A stretch of DNA of 64,000 nt from Portunus trituberculatus (GCF_017591435.1 NC_059296.1:31698425-31762424); one strand, 5' to 3'; numbered from the stretch's first letter, positions 1 through 24,724 are shown. Numbers and translations: made by a program. Notes: generated by a model not told the origin, from the letters alone.

Positions 1-900
1 TCGTATATTTAAGTATTGTCTTGGCTATCTGGAACCTTAATTAATGGCAGGCAGGTGTGCATGAGTGAGTCACGGAGACGCCGACTGTCACTCACCAGTC
101 AAGTCAGCACAAAGACACTGCTTGGAAAGAGAAATACAAAACACTAAAAGAGGGAGAAGTCAGAACAATTCATGTGCCAGACTGCCAGTATGAGTTAGGG
201 GCTAAAGAGGCGACGACGAGCGGAGCGGTGTTTGTCGACGCAGAGCGGCCAATATACCTCTTCCATCACCAGAAGTAAGTACACACGCTAGCGGCGACCC
301 ATTACTTACTAAACAACAATAAAAACAAACATTAATACTACCGAGTGCGGGAAAATAAACTCATTGAAGGACATAAAGGAAGACGGTGAAATAACTCCTA
401 ACAGAATCGAAGAACACTACAGTGGCATGAGAGAGAGAGAGCAGGAATCGGTAGGGAGAGAAGACAGGAGTAATTAAAGACCAATTTGAAGCTGATAGGC
501 AACAAAAGACAGTAACACCACCACACTGGGCCTTATGACAACGTGGTTAGTAGTGATAAATAAGAAAATGAAACATTGAAGAATATGAAGGATGACAGGC
601 GTCACCAAGGAAGCCATGCAAAGCGTTATAGAAAAAAAAAAAAAAAAAAGAAGAGAGAGCTCTCCATCAGCCTCCAGGAAGCAGGTAGGCATCACTGCAG
701 CACCCATGCAAACAATGCAGTGACTCAATAATAGCAACAACATGTGCATAAACTAGAATCATATATAGCTACCCTGGATTTTGCTGGAGTTTAGACTCTT
801 ATTCTGACAGTGACTTTTAAAGATAGGCATCTTTGTTTTCTTTTGTGGTTAAAGAAAGATTGCCTTTACCCGTGACAGTATTCAGACGTGACACACTGAC
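1..900. other. No supported gene; possible upstream non-coding exon
   Basis: I see no coding sequence here. A GC-richer stretch (about 200-274) ends at a good splice donor (gtaagt at 275) and could be a 5' untranslated exon of the plus-strand coiled-coil gene that starts translation at 6047. This is inference from one splice site. The remainder contains an A run near 630-650 and otherwise unremarkable sequence. Confidence 0.2.
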
Positions 901-1202
901 ACAAAGGTTAGGTTAGTTCAGTCAGATTAGATTAGTTTCCTTAGGTTAGGGTAGATAGTGGTGTGTGTGACAGCTGGCTGGCAGTGACAGGTGCGGGTGA
1001 GTGGTGGCCTGTCCTCTCAAGGGGAACATTGGGAGTGAAATCATGTGGGTGAGCTTTACCAGTCACCACACTGGGTCCAGCTAAGACTGGACAAAGGAGG
1101 AACAGGCCCCACAAGTTCCAGTCAGACAAACAGCCAGTATTGATGTTTATGTATATGTACTGAACATGAAGTGATTGACTGAATGAGTATGTCTTTCAGC
1201 GC

Positions 1203-1792
1203 TTACCTATGAATGGATAGTGGGGAATTAAGAAGGCATCTTCTTGTGATCCCCATGCACCTTTGTGATCTGTCAGCCATCTGTCCAAGTCTCATATGTC
1301 TAGCTTTGAATGTGGTTATTGATGGGGCAGGTACAATGCTTTTTGGGAGTGCATTCCAGAGGTTTATATCCCTGATGGGAAAGCAGTTCCCCTTCAATGT
1401 AGTGTGCCAGTGGTCGGGTTTTCTGAGCTTCATGGAGTGTCCCTGCAGATCGTGTGTATTCAGGTGAAAGAACCTCATGTGGGTAACAATCACAGCCATG
1501 CAGGAACTCTCCCCTCATTCTTCTCTCCTGTAGTGTCTATTGACTGAGGCACTGGCAGTGCTGGCAGCATGGCTTGTAAGGTAGCTGGGCAGGGTCTGGT
1601 AGTGCTTTGTTGATATCTTCTACAACCTTTCAAGCACTTGAATGTCTGGTGCCAGGTAAGGAGATGATGGCCCCACTCCAAGGCACAGTGCGTAACTGAC
1701 ATGTAACGGTTACGTGACAAAAAGTCCACCATAGTGAGGAGAAAGGGTAGACTAACAGGGTTTGATGACATTTTTGCACTCTTCATCCTCAC
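1203..1792 (-). mobile_element. Relic of non-LTR retrotransposon reverse-transcriptase C-terminus
   Basis: Minus-strand translation shows the hallmark C-terminal block of a LINE ORF2: a segment ending NLWNALPKSIVPAPSITTFK, matching the common pattern 'W..LP..VV.A.S...FK'. Upstream, in other frames, is a degraded segment corresponding to the 'YLAPDIQVLERLQK' region that normally precedes it. Several frameshifts separate these pieces, so it is a dead fragment. No endonuclease or catalytic RT motifs are present. The clade (CR1/L2-like versus Jockey-like) cannot be assigned from so little sequence. Confidence 0.65.
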
Positions 1793-3029
1793 ACAGCCTC
1801 AGGAGGTAATAAGCCTACCCTAGCAAGGGAGGACAGTGTTTGATTTCACCATGTAACAAAGCTTTTGTCCTTGAGTTGAAACTGTTATTTCTTATTTGCT
1901 TATGTCTAGAAAACATGAAAAAATACTTATATTCATTTCTAATTTTGCTTTTGTGTCCAGGATAATGACATTTTTGAAATTTACCCATTCTCATAGGGAC
2001 AAAGTGGCAAATTTGAAATTTGACTTGAACATAGTAGATATAAAATGACATATAATGCAATAATAGCATTTATTTATTCTAGAATTACACCAGTGAGACA
2101 ATAGACACATTAGAAATGAGTAGTTCTTCTGTCCCAAAGGTAAAGATAACAAGGATACTTGGTAAAGCCGCTTTGGAGACCCATCAGGAAAGCCACCATT
2201 TTGAAGTCTCCTATAACCTCCCAATGGTAGTTACTCTTCATATTTCAAGGCATCTAACAACATCTTGACACTCTTGTATTCCTCTTTGAGCTGGACAGAG
2301 TGGGCGAGGGGGAGAGATGGGTACATATTCCAGTTATGAAGCAGCACTGCTTTGAGGCTTCTGCACGAGCTGTCGATAAAGAGCCGCCACTCTTTGGGGT
2401 TAAGGGTAATTCCAATTGCCTCAAACAGACCGGTCACATTGTGGCAAAAGCAAAGCTCATCTTGACGAGTGAAAAAGCTTGAAAAATGCTGGTGACGCTT
2501 TCTCTGACCTGATATGTGCACACTCATCTAGCAAATTCCACTGCTTGAGTCTCGACGTTAAAAGCTCGCCATTTGACTTCGTGAGGCCAAGATCTCTGAT
2601 CAGGTCATTGATGTCTTCTTGGCTGGGGTAGTATGGATTTCTCTCATCAGTTGCATCTCTGAACTCTGGATCAGTGTCTTCATGTTCTTCTGAACTACTT
2701 TCCTTTTGTAAACACTACTGCTCTCTCTTAGGAGGAGTGGGTACAGGGAGCTCAGAGAAGTGTGGCACTGGCGCAATGGATGACAGAAGGTCAGGAAATA
2801 TGATAGCAGGCGCATTTTGCCTGCTCGACGTTTGGAAGGGTCTACCATACAGAAAAAGCAATTGCTTGAGTGATCAGTTGGTTCCCTCCAAATTCGGGGA
2901 TTGCAAATCTCATAGCTCTGTTTTCCCCTCTGTACCAACCTGTAAAAAAGCACAATGAAAACATAAGTATAAAAATACAGATACATTCAACTCACTGTAA
3001 TAGGATAGGTTAAAATTAAAAAGTATATA

Positions 3030-3178
<149 letters not shown>

Positions 3179-3180
3179 TA

Positions 3181-4461
3181 CAGTAATACTCCGCTTAACG
3201 AATGTTCATTTAACAAATTTTCGGTTTAACGTACTATATAAAGTTACCCCAAAATTCCGCATCCGTTTTAGCAAATTTTCTGGGTTTGAATTTGCCGGTT
3301 GAGGGACCGAACGCGGTAGTTTCGTTGTAATTGGCTGGCTCCTGGAGCTGGATCCAAGATTCTTTAACAACATCAGAGCAACCTCTTGCAGCAAAATGGC
3401 ATCCATGAACGCTTGGAGGGACGGTGATAAGGTTGCTTTCAGGTTGCTCTGAGGTTGCTGGGAACACCACCTCTGGAGGTGGTGTTACTGTCTTATATAT
3501 GCATTTATGTTCACAAAACAACATTTCTATTAGCTTTTTACAAACCTTGCCCCAAGAAAGAATTGTTTTGTAATATATAAAGTGAAATCTTACATGGAAT
3601 ACCAAAAAATAAAGCACAGATGAGATGAGCCACAGACGAAGCCGGAGACTCACAGCCACTCGGCCCCTTCTTCTTCTTGTGACCCTTTTGCTTGTGTGTT
3701 ACTTTCATCATGATGTTTATGTTTTCACTCCTCTATTGCCTGCTATAATGGATATCATATCTTAGTATTCATATACGCTCATGCTATGAGGATAACCTCG
3801 ACTCTGTGGAAATGAGTGATAGTGAATTATTAATGAAATACCATGGTATTTCATTAATAATTCACTTTCACTCAGTGCCATGGAGTCGAGGTTATCCTCA
3901 TGGCATGAGCGTATATGAATACTAAGATATGATATCCATTATAGCAGGCAATAGAGGAATGGAAACAAATATCATGGGGAAAGACAACACGCAGGCTAAA
4001 ATGGTCACAAGAAGAAACAGCCGAGTCGCCGCAAGTCTCCCGCTTCGTCTGTGGCTCATCTTATCTCTGCTTTATTTTTTGGTATTCCATGTAAGATTTC
4101 ACTTAATGCATTACAAAACAATCCTTTCTTGGGGGCAAGGTTTGTAAAAGGCTAATAGAAATGTTGTTTTGTGAATATAAATGCGAGAATGTGAGAGAAT
4201 TCGTACGTATCTCCTCTAACTTCCAATGACTCATTTGACATCATAAAAGTAGTGGTAAACCGGTGGCCTAATATGCTGCGAAACGTATATATTTTTTTTT
4301 TTTTTTTTTTTTAACCCATGTGGTATGTTGGGGACCAGCCCAGAACGCATCCCCCCCTATTTCCATTATTTCCTGTGGGAAAATTACATCTGCTTAACAA
4401 ATTTTTGCTCTACAGACAGCTTTAACATCCCCTATCCTGTTCGTTAAGCGGAGTATTACTG
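3181..4461. mobile_element. Non-autonomous pogo/Tigger-like DNA transposon with internal foldback
   Basis: The two ends are perfect 22-bp terminal inverted repeats beginning CAGTAATACTCCGCTTAACG (3181-3202 and complement of 4440-4461). CAGT starts and a '..TTAACGA' motif are typical of pogo/Tigger-type Tc1-mariner elements, which duplicate TA. TA precedes the left end, but the right flank is TG, so the duplication is imperfect. No transposase reading frame is present. The interior is dominated by a large palindrome, so this is a deletion or rearranged derivative. A T-rich run lies at about 4290-4312. Confidence 0.65.
3501..4184. repeat. Large inverted repeat (two ~340-bp arms, centre at 3843/3844)
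   Basis: Left arm 3501-3843 and right arm 3844-4184 are reverse complements with almost no spacer; the centre is the palindrome CCATGG. Pairing is near-perfect close to the centre (the ATGAAATACC region) and around the CCAAAAAATAAAGCA segment. It is clearly diverged, with small indels, around 3660-3725 versus 3965-4025. Transcribed RNA would fold into a long hairpin. Confidence 0.85.
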
Positions 4462-4708
4462 TGTATATATATATATATATTAGTGTTTTTCTTACCTTCC
4501 AGAGTTCTTTTGCAGAGTTCGCAGGTGAAATGAGGTGCCCAAGGTTTGTCCTGATCCCCGACAGGCATTGTAGGCATTGTAGGCGCATTTTCACTGATCT
4601 TTCCAGGGAGTACTTTTTAGCTCTAGTTTTGATAAATTCGCCACAGATGTAGCAAAATACGTTTGCCGGATGCTTATAACCTCTGGATTCCATGCTTGAT
4701 GAATGCAT

Positions 4709-5218
4709 ATAGTAATGACTGATGACGATCGACTTGTTTACACAACGGCTAGAAGTGAACTGACCTTTTGAGCATACGTTCCCTGCATTTATACTGCCAT
4801 ATACGTTGCAAGAATGTTCTAGAAGTTCATGAAACGTTTGGAAAGAATAGCTTTGAAGGTTCTGGAGTCATCTAGAAAGTTCTTTAATTTTTTTTCACCA
4901 AATTAGTGTAGAATCTGTCTGGATTTCAAAACATCGCTGGCCAGTTTATAAAAATCAAAGTTTTCAATTCTATTCATCCTTAGATAGTAATCCCTGAATC
5001 CCACAGGACTCTGTGACCTCTCTTTTCCTCTCTCTGTCTCTCACCTCCTTAAGCTTCATGTCTTCTGTGACTAATGTCTACAGCATCTATAATAGAATAG
5101 TAAAAAGAGCTCTTCTGCAATGCACAGGCAACATCTGAGAATTTTCTGTGAGTGTCTGTTGTAGGTGGTGCTGCATGCTATTGGCTGGTGGCTTTTGCTG
5201 CACAGGCTTCTGGGTAAC
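4709..5218. other. Intergenic sequence without recognisable genes
   Basis: A mixed-composition stretch without coding signal, tandem repeat or element ends I can recognise. Confidence 0.5.
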
Positions 5219-5510
5219 TTAGTTCCAGACAACAGGAAGATGAAAAGGGGAGGTTATCCTGCTGTGAAATGGGCCCCATGACTGCACTCCATAATCCAGG
5301 ATAGGACAGGCCTGTAAGAGGTACAGCAGCAACACAATGTCCTTGGTGAGCACGGTGAAACTGCTCTTGATGATGCCCAGCCTGTGGTTTGATTTGGCAG
5401 CCACCATTGCTGTGAAGGTTGAGGACTTGAGCTTTTGAGCCTTTGCTTGGCGGGATATTCCCAACTTGCTGCTAACGTAGAAGTGGCAGAGTAGTACACA
5501 GCTCAGTGGA
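5219..5510 (-). mobile_element. LINE ORF2 thumb-region relic
   Basis: Minus-strand translation contains NHRLGIIKSSFTVLTKDIVL followed by LDYGVQSWGP. This matches the conserved LINE pattern 'AN..LG.I.R.F.......L.LY...VRP.LEYG...W.P' located after the RT catalytic core. Only about 80 codons survive and both ends are cut, so it is a dead fragment. Confidence 0.6.
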
Positions 5511-6046
5511 CTTAAAAAAATCTAATATGTAACAGATTATTGGAGCAATTACAGCCATATCAGACTCATCCTTTAAGAGATATTTGTATTCATGGAAAAT
5601 CCACAGTGTGCCCCTCATGATCTGTAAGTTTTGTTATTGTACTTGACACTGACTTATTATGAAAGAAAATGCAAATTATTGATTTTCAAAGGGCTAGGGA
5701 TTGGCAGAAAAAATATTTAAAAACTAATGATTTGCAGGTAAAACAACACTCAGGTCAATTAAAAACTAGTGGAGGAATATGATATTTTGTCACTTGCAGC
5801 ACTTAAGAACTGCCTTAAACACTTGTACAACATTATTTCTAGAGGGAAGAGCAAAAGATTAGTGAAAAATTCAAATTTGATGTGAGCATTATTCATAGCC
5901 TTAAAGTTTGCCATTTGTCAAGTGAGTGCATGTGTGTAAAGGAATAGTCAGCTTCACAGAGCACACCTCTGCAAGGATGGCCAAAAAGTCTCCTTTACAG
6001 ATGTGTGGTGCAGTGGCCAGCGTGACAGGTGTGGATTGCTGCAGCC
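5511..6046 (+). other. Presumed upstream/5' UTR region of the coiled-coil gene
   Basis: No coding sequence. Possible acceptors (…ctcctttacag ending 6000 and …gattgctgcag ending 6044) precede the chosen start codon at 6047, so the first coding exon probably has 5' untranslated sequence and an upstream non-coding exon. If 6001 is in the mRNA, an ATG there opens a 17-codon reading frame that overlaps the main start in a different frame. Confidence 0.3.
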
Positions 6047-19301
<13,255 letters not shown>

Positions 19302-19540
19302 GGCAACACCAAGAGTGCTGCACACACCACAGTACAAAACAGTGCTACAAAGCAGAGCCAAGACAACACAAAGAGAGAGAGGAAGAGAGGAAAAGTGGAT
19401 TAGTGCACATAGCTTTGGATAAAGTCATGGAAATTGAAGCAAGAATTTAATGAAACCAACAAGTATTTGGCTGATGAAAATAAAAAGCAAGAGGGAATCA
19501 ATAAATAAAACTAGATATGATAAATACAACACAATTCTAC
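19302..19540 (+). terminator. 3' UTR and polyadenylation signals of the coiled-coil gene
   Basis: After the TAG at 19299-19301, AATAAA hexamers occur at 19479-19484 and, overlapping, at 19500-19505 and 19504-19509. Cleavage some 15-30 bases later would give a 3' UTR of about 220 bases. More AATAAA words follow at about 19570-19582. Confidence 0.55.
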
Positions 19541-19713
19541 TTATAAGATGATAATATGGAAAAAAGTAGTAAATAAATAAATAGCTAAGATAGAAGAAAA
19601 GGGAAAAGATGGATCATGGTATCAGCTCACCTTTGTACAGGCAAAATGCAATACAATGAAATTTTACCTTCACATATGCACAATACTGTTTATTTGTTTT
19701 TCATTGTTGAGGC

Positions 19714-19918
19714 TTAACCCCTTTAGTGCTATGATGCGTTTTCATATTCACTCTGCTTATGATTTGGTGATTTTATACAGCTTCAGAAATTTATATAGAG
19801 GGATTAAAATAGTGAAGACTCTGGCCATTAATCTTCTGACCTCCATAAAACCTTCCCAATGTCAATAATCATACACAAATCTCAAGGTAAAAATGTGTCC
19901 TAGTATTGAAGGTGTTAA
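19714..19918. mobile_element. Complete ~205-bp MITE, TTAA-flanked
   Basis: Starts TTAACCCCTTTAGTGC and ends (complement) TTAACACCTTCAATAC: imperfect terminal inverted repeats bounded by TTAA. TTAA target duplication plus a CCC start is the signature of piggyBac-type elements. No coding capacity. Truncated and tandemly arrayed relatives fill much of 40.9-43.4 and 54.5-57.1 kb, and fragments occur at 24.25, 28.33 and 44.31 kb. Confidence 0.65.
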
Positions 19919-19969
19919 GTACTAAACCAATAATAACTTTGATAACATTAATAAACAAAAAAAAAAATT

Positions 19970-19971
<2 letters not shown>

Positions 19972-20054
<83 letters not shown>
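19972..20054. repeat. (CA)n microsatellite
   Basis: A pure CA tract of about 83 bp just downstream of the MITE. Confidence 0.97.
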
Positions 20055-20056
<2 letters not shown>

Positions 20057-20094
20057 GACCTTGACCTTGACCTGACCTCTCTCTCCCCATGCAG

Positions 20095-20190
20095 GTTGTT
20101 GGCCAGACACCAAGATGACCTGGAGAAGTGTGTCACCCGACTTGTGCATGTGTGGGTGGCTTGGGGCACTTCTCTGAGGTCATTGAGATG
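20095..20190 (+). other. Orphan exon-like segment
   Basis: Follows a good acceptor (ctctccccatgcag) and precedes gt at 20191. One frame reads LLARHQDDLEKCVTRLVHV, which looks like coiled-coil coding sequence, but the frame then loses plausibility. It lies about 800 bp beyond the stop of the 989-residue gene and is cut off by LINE-A. It may be the remnant of a further gene or duplicated exon. Confidence 0.3.
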
Positions 20191-20200
20191 GTGTGTGTGT

Positions 20201-22110
20201 GTATTTACCTATTTGTGATTACAGGACCCAAGCCGTAGCTCTCTATGTCCTGTCTCTTTGTCCACACTTGTCCAATTTTTCCTTCATTTGAAGGACACAC
20301 ACACCACATCCACGCTCAGTTTGTTCCATGCATCAATGCTCCGATACGGGAAGCTATACTTCTTGATGTCGCTCGTGCAGGAATCCTTCAGTATTTTCTT
20401 TGGGTGTCCTCTTAGGTAACTACTGGATGCCATCGTGATCAGGTTCTTCCTATCCAATATGTCCACTCCATGTACTATTTTGAACATTGTTATCATATCC
20501 CCTCTGACTCTTCTTTCTTCCAACATGCTTAATTCCAGCCTATTTAACCTCTCCTCATACGGTACCTCCTTAAAGTCTGGTATCATTCTTGTTGCTAACC
20601 TCTGCACTCTTTCCAGTTTCTTGACATGTTTCTTCATGTATGGTGACCAAATTACTGATGCATATTCCAACTGTGGCCTAATCAGGGTGATCAATATCTT
20701 CTTTATCACAGTTGAAATCTCCAACTATAACCATTTTTGCTTTCTTTGCAGCTTCATTTCTCATTCTTTCCAATGTGCTTTCCACCATACTATTATACTG
20801 ATCATTTGACCATGCACTTGTTTTTGGTGGTACATACACAGTTACAATATTGATATCTTGCCTTCCATCAGTCACCACAACACCCACCACTTCCTCCTCG
20901 TCTCCTCCAAGGCACACATTTTGCACTATTAAGTCTTTTCTTGTTAACACAATTATTCCACCTCCACTTTTATTCACTCTATCTTTTCTCCACATTCTAT
21001 AATTTCCCCCTCCAAACCAATCTATTTGTATATTCGGTCTCAATTTAGTCTCCACTATACACATAATATCTGGTTTATCCCTTATCAGATGGTCCATACA
21101 CTCTAATCTTTTGATAGGAAGCCGTCTATGTTAGTATATGATACTCTTATGTCTTTCTTCCTTATCTGCTCCTTTGTCTGGTCTTTTACTCCCTCTCTTT
21201 TGTCCACCACTTCCACACTTTGTCGTTTCTTATTTTCCAAAAAAAACTTCTCTTCTTCTGTTCTTGCCTCATTCCTCTCTCTCACCTCTGTCACCATTTC
21301 TCTCATCTTAGTCCTTTCCTCCTGCGACATATTTCTTCTTACATAAATCATGTTTGTCTCTTGAGAATTTTTCAGCTTCCATGCATTTCTCAATACATGC
21401 TCAGCAGCTACTTGGGATTTTAATGTTATCTTCATGGCTCTAGACTTTCCTTCTTCATACTTTCCCAATCTCATATTCCTCAACTTCTCCAAATGCATTT
21501 TCTTCTTCCGAGATCTTATTCAGCATGGTCTTAATCTTCTCTTCCTCCGTAATTTTCTCTTCTGCCAGTTTCTTATATCATCTTCCTTTAATCCACTCAC
21601 TACCACACATTTTTTCTTTTCTGCAATGTTTCTCACCATTGTCTCCTCTTGCTGTAAAACTTTAACAATCTCCCGTTGGGCCAACTCACTCTTTTCTTTT
21701 TCTTGTTGTTTAATTATTTCTCTAAAACTGTTATGCGCTTCTTCATTGTTTTTTTTTTACCTCCTCCAGCCTAGTGTCTCTTTGTTTACTTTACTCCTCT
21801 CCTTCTTTTAGTTTTCTTTCCATCTTGGTTATTTTTACAGTTAATTCCTGACACTGTTTTCCTAGGAGCGCATTGTTACTTTCCAATTCCAACTTTTGTG
21901 TCAACAACTTGGCATTTTCCCTGGTAAGCATTATGACTTCCCTACAGAAGGCCTCATTTTCTCTTAGGACTCTATCCAACTTTTCCTCTATTACCACTAT
22001 TGTTCCAATTCTTTTTTCCATATTCTCAATTCTTCTGTCCAAACTCACCTCTCTCAGTCCTGGGGAATCCAAAAAACCCACAAATGAATCCCTTCTCACT
22101 TCCGCCATGT
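20201..22110 (-). mobile_element. LINE-A copy 1: N-terminal coiled coil, endonuclease, then RT C-terminus (internal deletion)
   Basis: Minus strand, 22108 downward: an ATG-initiated coiled-coil N-terminus (VSLDRRIENMEKRIGTIVVI), an ORF1-like stretch (21498-21103), then an APE-type endonuclease region (SYTNIDGFLSK; DIMCIVETKLRP; GGGIIVLTRKD; VIVGDFN). At about 20715 the endonuclease runs directly into the post-RT region (LIRPQLEYASVIWSPYMKKH, then LERVQRLATRMIPDFK). The whole catalytic RT core is missing and several frameshifts are present. The 3' end carries the LINE tail word TATTTACCT. The first 1.2 kb from the ATG is repeated at 26829-28046 and in part at 43495-44060. Confidence 0.85.
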
Positions 22111-22116
22111 TTACGT

Positions 22117-23967
22117 GTGTATTTACCTAATTGTATTTACCTAATTGTAACATACGGGAAAAGAGCTATGCTCGTGTTGTCCCGTCTCCATATCTATTAA
22201 TGTCCAGCTTTTTCTTAAAATCATGAATATTCCTTGCGTTGACCACTTCCACGTCTAAACTATTCCATGCTTCCACCCTTCTATGAGGAAGCTATATTTT
22301 TCACATCTCTCCTATAAGTGGCCATTTTAGTTTTTCCCATGCCCTCTCGACATTCTTCCATTCCACATACACAGATCTTCCCTATCCATTTTTCCATGCC
22401 AATCATCACTCTGTATATTGCTATCAGGTCTCCCCTTTCTCTTCTGTTTTCCAGGGTTGGAAGTTGCATTCTTTTCAGTCTGTCTTCATAAGTCAAATCT
22501 CTTAAGTCAGGCACCATTTTCGTTGCAGCCCTCTGTACTTTCTCTAGTTTCCTTATGTGTTTCTTTAAGTTCGGAGCCCACTGTATTGTTGCATATTCAA
22601 GCCTCGGTCTTATCATTGCAGTAATTATTTTCTTCATCATTTCTTCATCTAGATATCTGACGCCACTCTTATGTTCCTCAATAAGTTCAATACTTCTCCA
22701 ATTATTTTGTTTATATGTCTCTCTGGCGATAGGTCATTGGTAATTGTCACCCCAAGGTCTTTTTCTTCATGACTGGTTTTATGTCTTCATTTCCTATCTT
22801 GTACATACTCCTGATTCTTCTTTCACTCTTGCCAAACTCTATTTTCTTGCATTTTGTCGTGTTGAACTCCATTTGCCATGTACAGCTCCATTTCCATATT
22901 CTGTCCAAGTCTTCCTGGAGTAGTTCGCAATCTTTGTCACATCTCACTTTTCGTAACAATTTTGCATCGTCTGCAAATAGGCTCACATAACTGGACACCC
23001 CATCCACCATGTCATTTATGTAGACTGCGAACATTACTGGTGCCAACACTGATCCCTGTGGAACTCCACTCTCCACCAATCCCCATTCTGATGGTCTGTC
23101 CTTAATTATTGTTCTCATTTCTCTTCCTACCAAAAGTCTTCCATCCATTTTAGTAAACTGCCATGCACTCCTCCTACCATTTCAAGTTTCCAGATCAGTC
23201 TCTGGTGTGGTACCTTATCAAAGGCCTTTTTTAAATCCAGATATATTCCATCAGCCCAACCATCTCTTTCCTGTATTACATCTATCACCCTCGAATAGTA
23301 ACATATCAGGTTTGTCGTGCATGAACGCCCTTTCCTAAAACCAAATTGACACTCACAAAGTATGTCATTTTTCTCCAAGAAGTCTGTCCATCTAGTCTTC
23401 ACCACCCTCTCACACATCTTAGCTACCACACTTGTAAGTGACACTGGTCTATAGTTCAATGGGTCTCTCTTGTTACCTGATTTATAGATTGGGACAATGT
23501 TAGCTCTTTTCCAGTCTTGGGGCACTACGCCTTCCCTTAATGAGGCATCAATTACTTCACAAACTTTTTCTGCCAATTGCTCCCTGCATTCTCTTAAAAT
23601 CCATCCTGATACCCCATCAGGTCCCACAGCTTTTCTCACTTCTAAACTCCCCATCATGTTCTTGATCTCCTCCACCGTTACTTGAAACTCCTTCATAATC
23701 CCTTTCTGTTCCATTACCAGTGGTTTGTCAAAAGCAGTCTCCTTTGTGAATACCTTCCGAAAGCATCCATTCATAGCCTCTGCCATTTCCCTGGGATCTT
23801 CACTGTATACTCCATTTACTTCTAAACTTTCAATACTTTCTCTATTTTTGATGTTGTTGTTCACATGTCTGTAAAAAAGCCTTGGTTGGTCTTTACATTT
23901 ATCAATTATATCCTTTTCTTGTTTCTTTCTTTCTTCTCTTCTAATCAACACATATTCATTTCTTGCT

Positions 23968-23971
<4 letters not shown>
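22117..23971 (-). mobile_element. LINE-B: 5'-truncated LINE with near-complete reverse transcriptase
   Basis: Minus strand from 23971. A 274-codon frame carries the RT fingers and palm (KAVGPDGVSGWIL; NYRPVSLTSVVAKMCE; QFGFRKGRSC; IYLDLKKAFDKVPHQRL). After one frameshift near 23140, a second frame has GVPQGSVLAPVMFAVYIND and FADDAKLL (catalytic DD). A third has the C-terminal IRPRLEYATIQWAPN and KVQRAATKMVPDL. The endonuclease is absent (5' truncation). The 3' tail has the direct repeat TATTTACCTAATTG twice. The element is absent from the two paralogous loci at 28.05 and 44.06 kb, where LINE-A runs straight into (GT)n, so it inserted after the first duplication. Confidence 0.88.
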
Positions 23972-24009
<38 letters not shown>

Positions 24010-24010
24010 T
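23972..24010. repeat. (GT)n with GCGC interruption
   Basis: A GT tract that marks the LINE-B target; its counterparts are at 28052-28088 and 44066-44098. Confidence 0.9.
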
Positions 24011-24140
24011 GTGTGGCTTTTTTTTTATGGCCGGTTTTGTATTTTTTATGATGACAATAATGTATGAATAAAAAATGAAAGAAGGAAGTTTTTTTTTTCT
24101 GAGGAAGGGAGAAGTTTTGGTATCACTTTGTGATGCCATG

Positions 24141-24146
<6 letters not shown>

Positions 24147-24217
<71 letters not shown>

Positions 24218-24245
24218 GTATTTACTAACTGACACACACACACAC
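24147..24245. repeat. (CT)n and (AC)n microsatellites
   Basis: CT tract 24147-24211, a short spacer, then ACACAC at about 24231-24245. The same order recurs at 28222-28320 and 44231-44310 in the duplicated units. Confidence 0.95.
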
Positions 24246-24253
24246 ACTACAGT

Positions 24254-24350
24254 TCTTCTGACCTCCATAGACCCTTGCTAATGTCAATAAAATGGTCTAA
24301 TGGTGCACAAATCTCAAGGTAAAAGCGAGTCCCAGTACTGAAGGGGTTAA
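24254..24350. mobile_element. MITE fragment (half element)
   Basis: The right half of the TTAA-flanked MITE, ending GTACTGAAGGGGTTAA at 24350. The left half is replaced by the (AC)n tract. Confidence 0.75.
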
Positions 24351-24724
24351 TAGTTTTGCTCCACGCCAAAACTCTTATGAAAGGGCTTTAATTCAATCCA
24401 GTTTGATATTTGGCTGTTATTTCGTGTATGTGTGTGTGTGTTTGTGTGATGACAGCATGCTTGTCCGCCCGGAAAGGACACGGCGGGCGACACAGGAAAG
24501 AATTAAAAGTTTCTCTTGTTTCTTATCTGCATGATGTAAAAATATTGTTAGTTTCTGACTTGAACCGTAAAGAACCCTTGAAAACTCACAGAAATTATTA
24601 GTTTGATATTTACAGTCTGTGTACTCTAAAATGGCTCCTCCTGGACTTCAAACAGTATAGCTCATTGATAAGGTCAATGATTTGATGTGAATAATGCTTA
24701 CACACACACATACACCCAGGAGCC
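24351..24724. other. Spacer of the duplicated unit, no gene
   Basis: Non-coding sequence with a short (GT)n at about 24425-24445. Repeated almost unchanged at 28425-28806 and 44411-44780. Differences between copies are mainly one-base indels. Confidence 0.6.
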
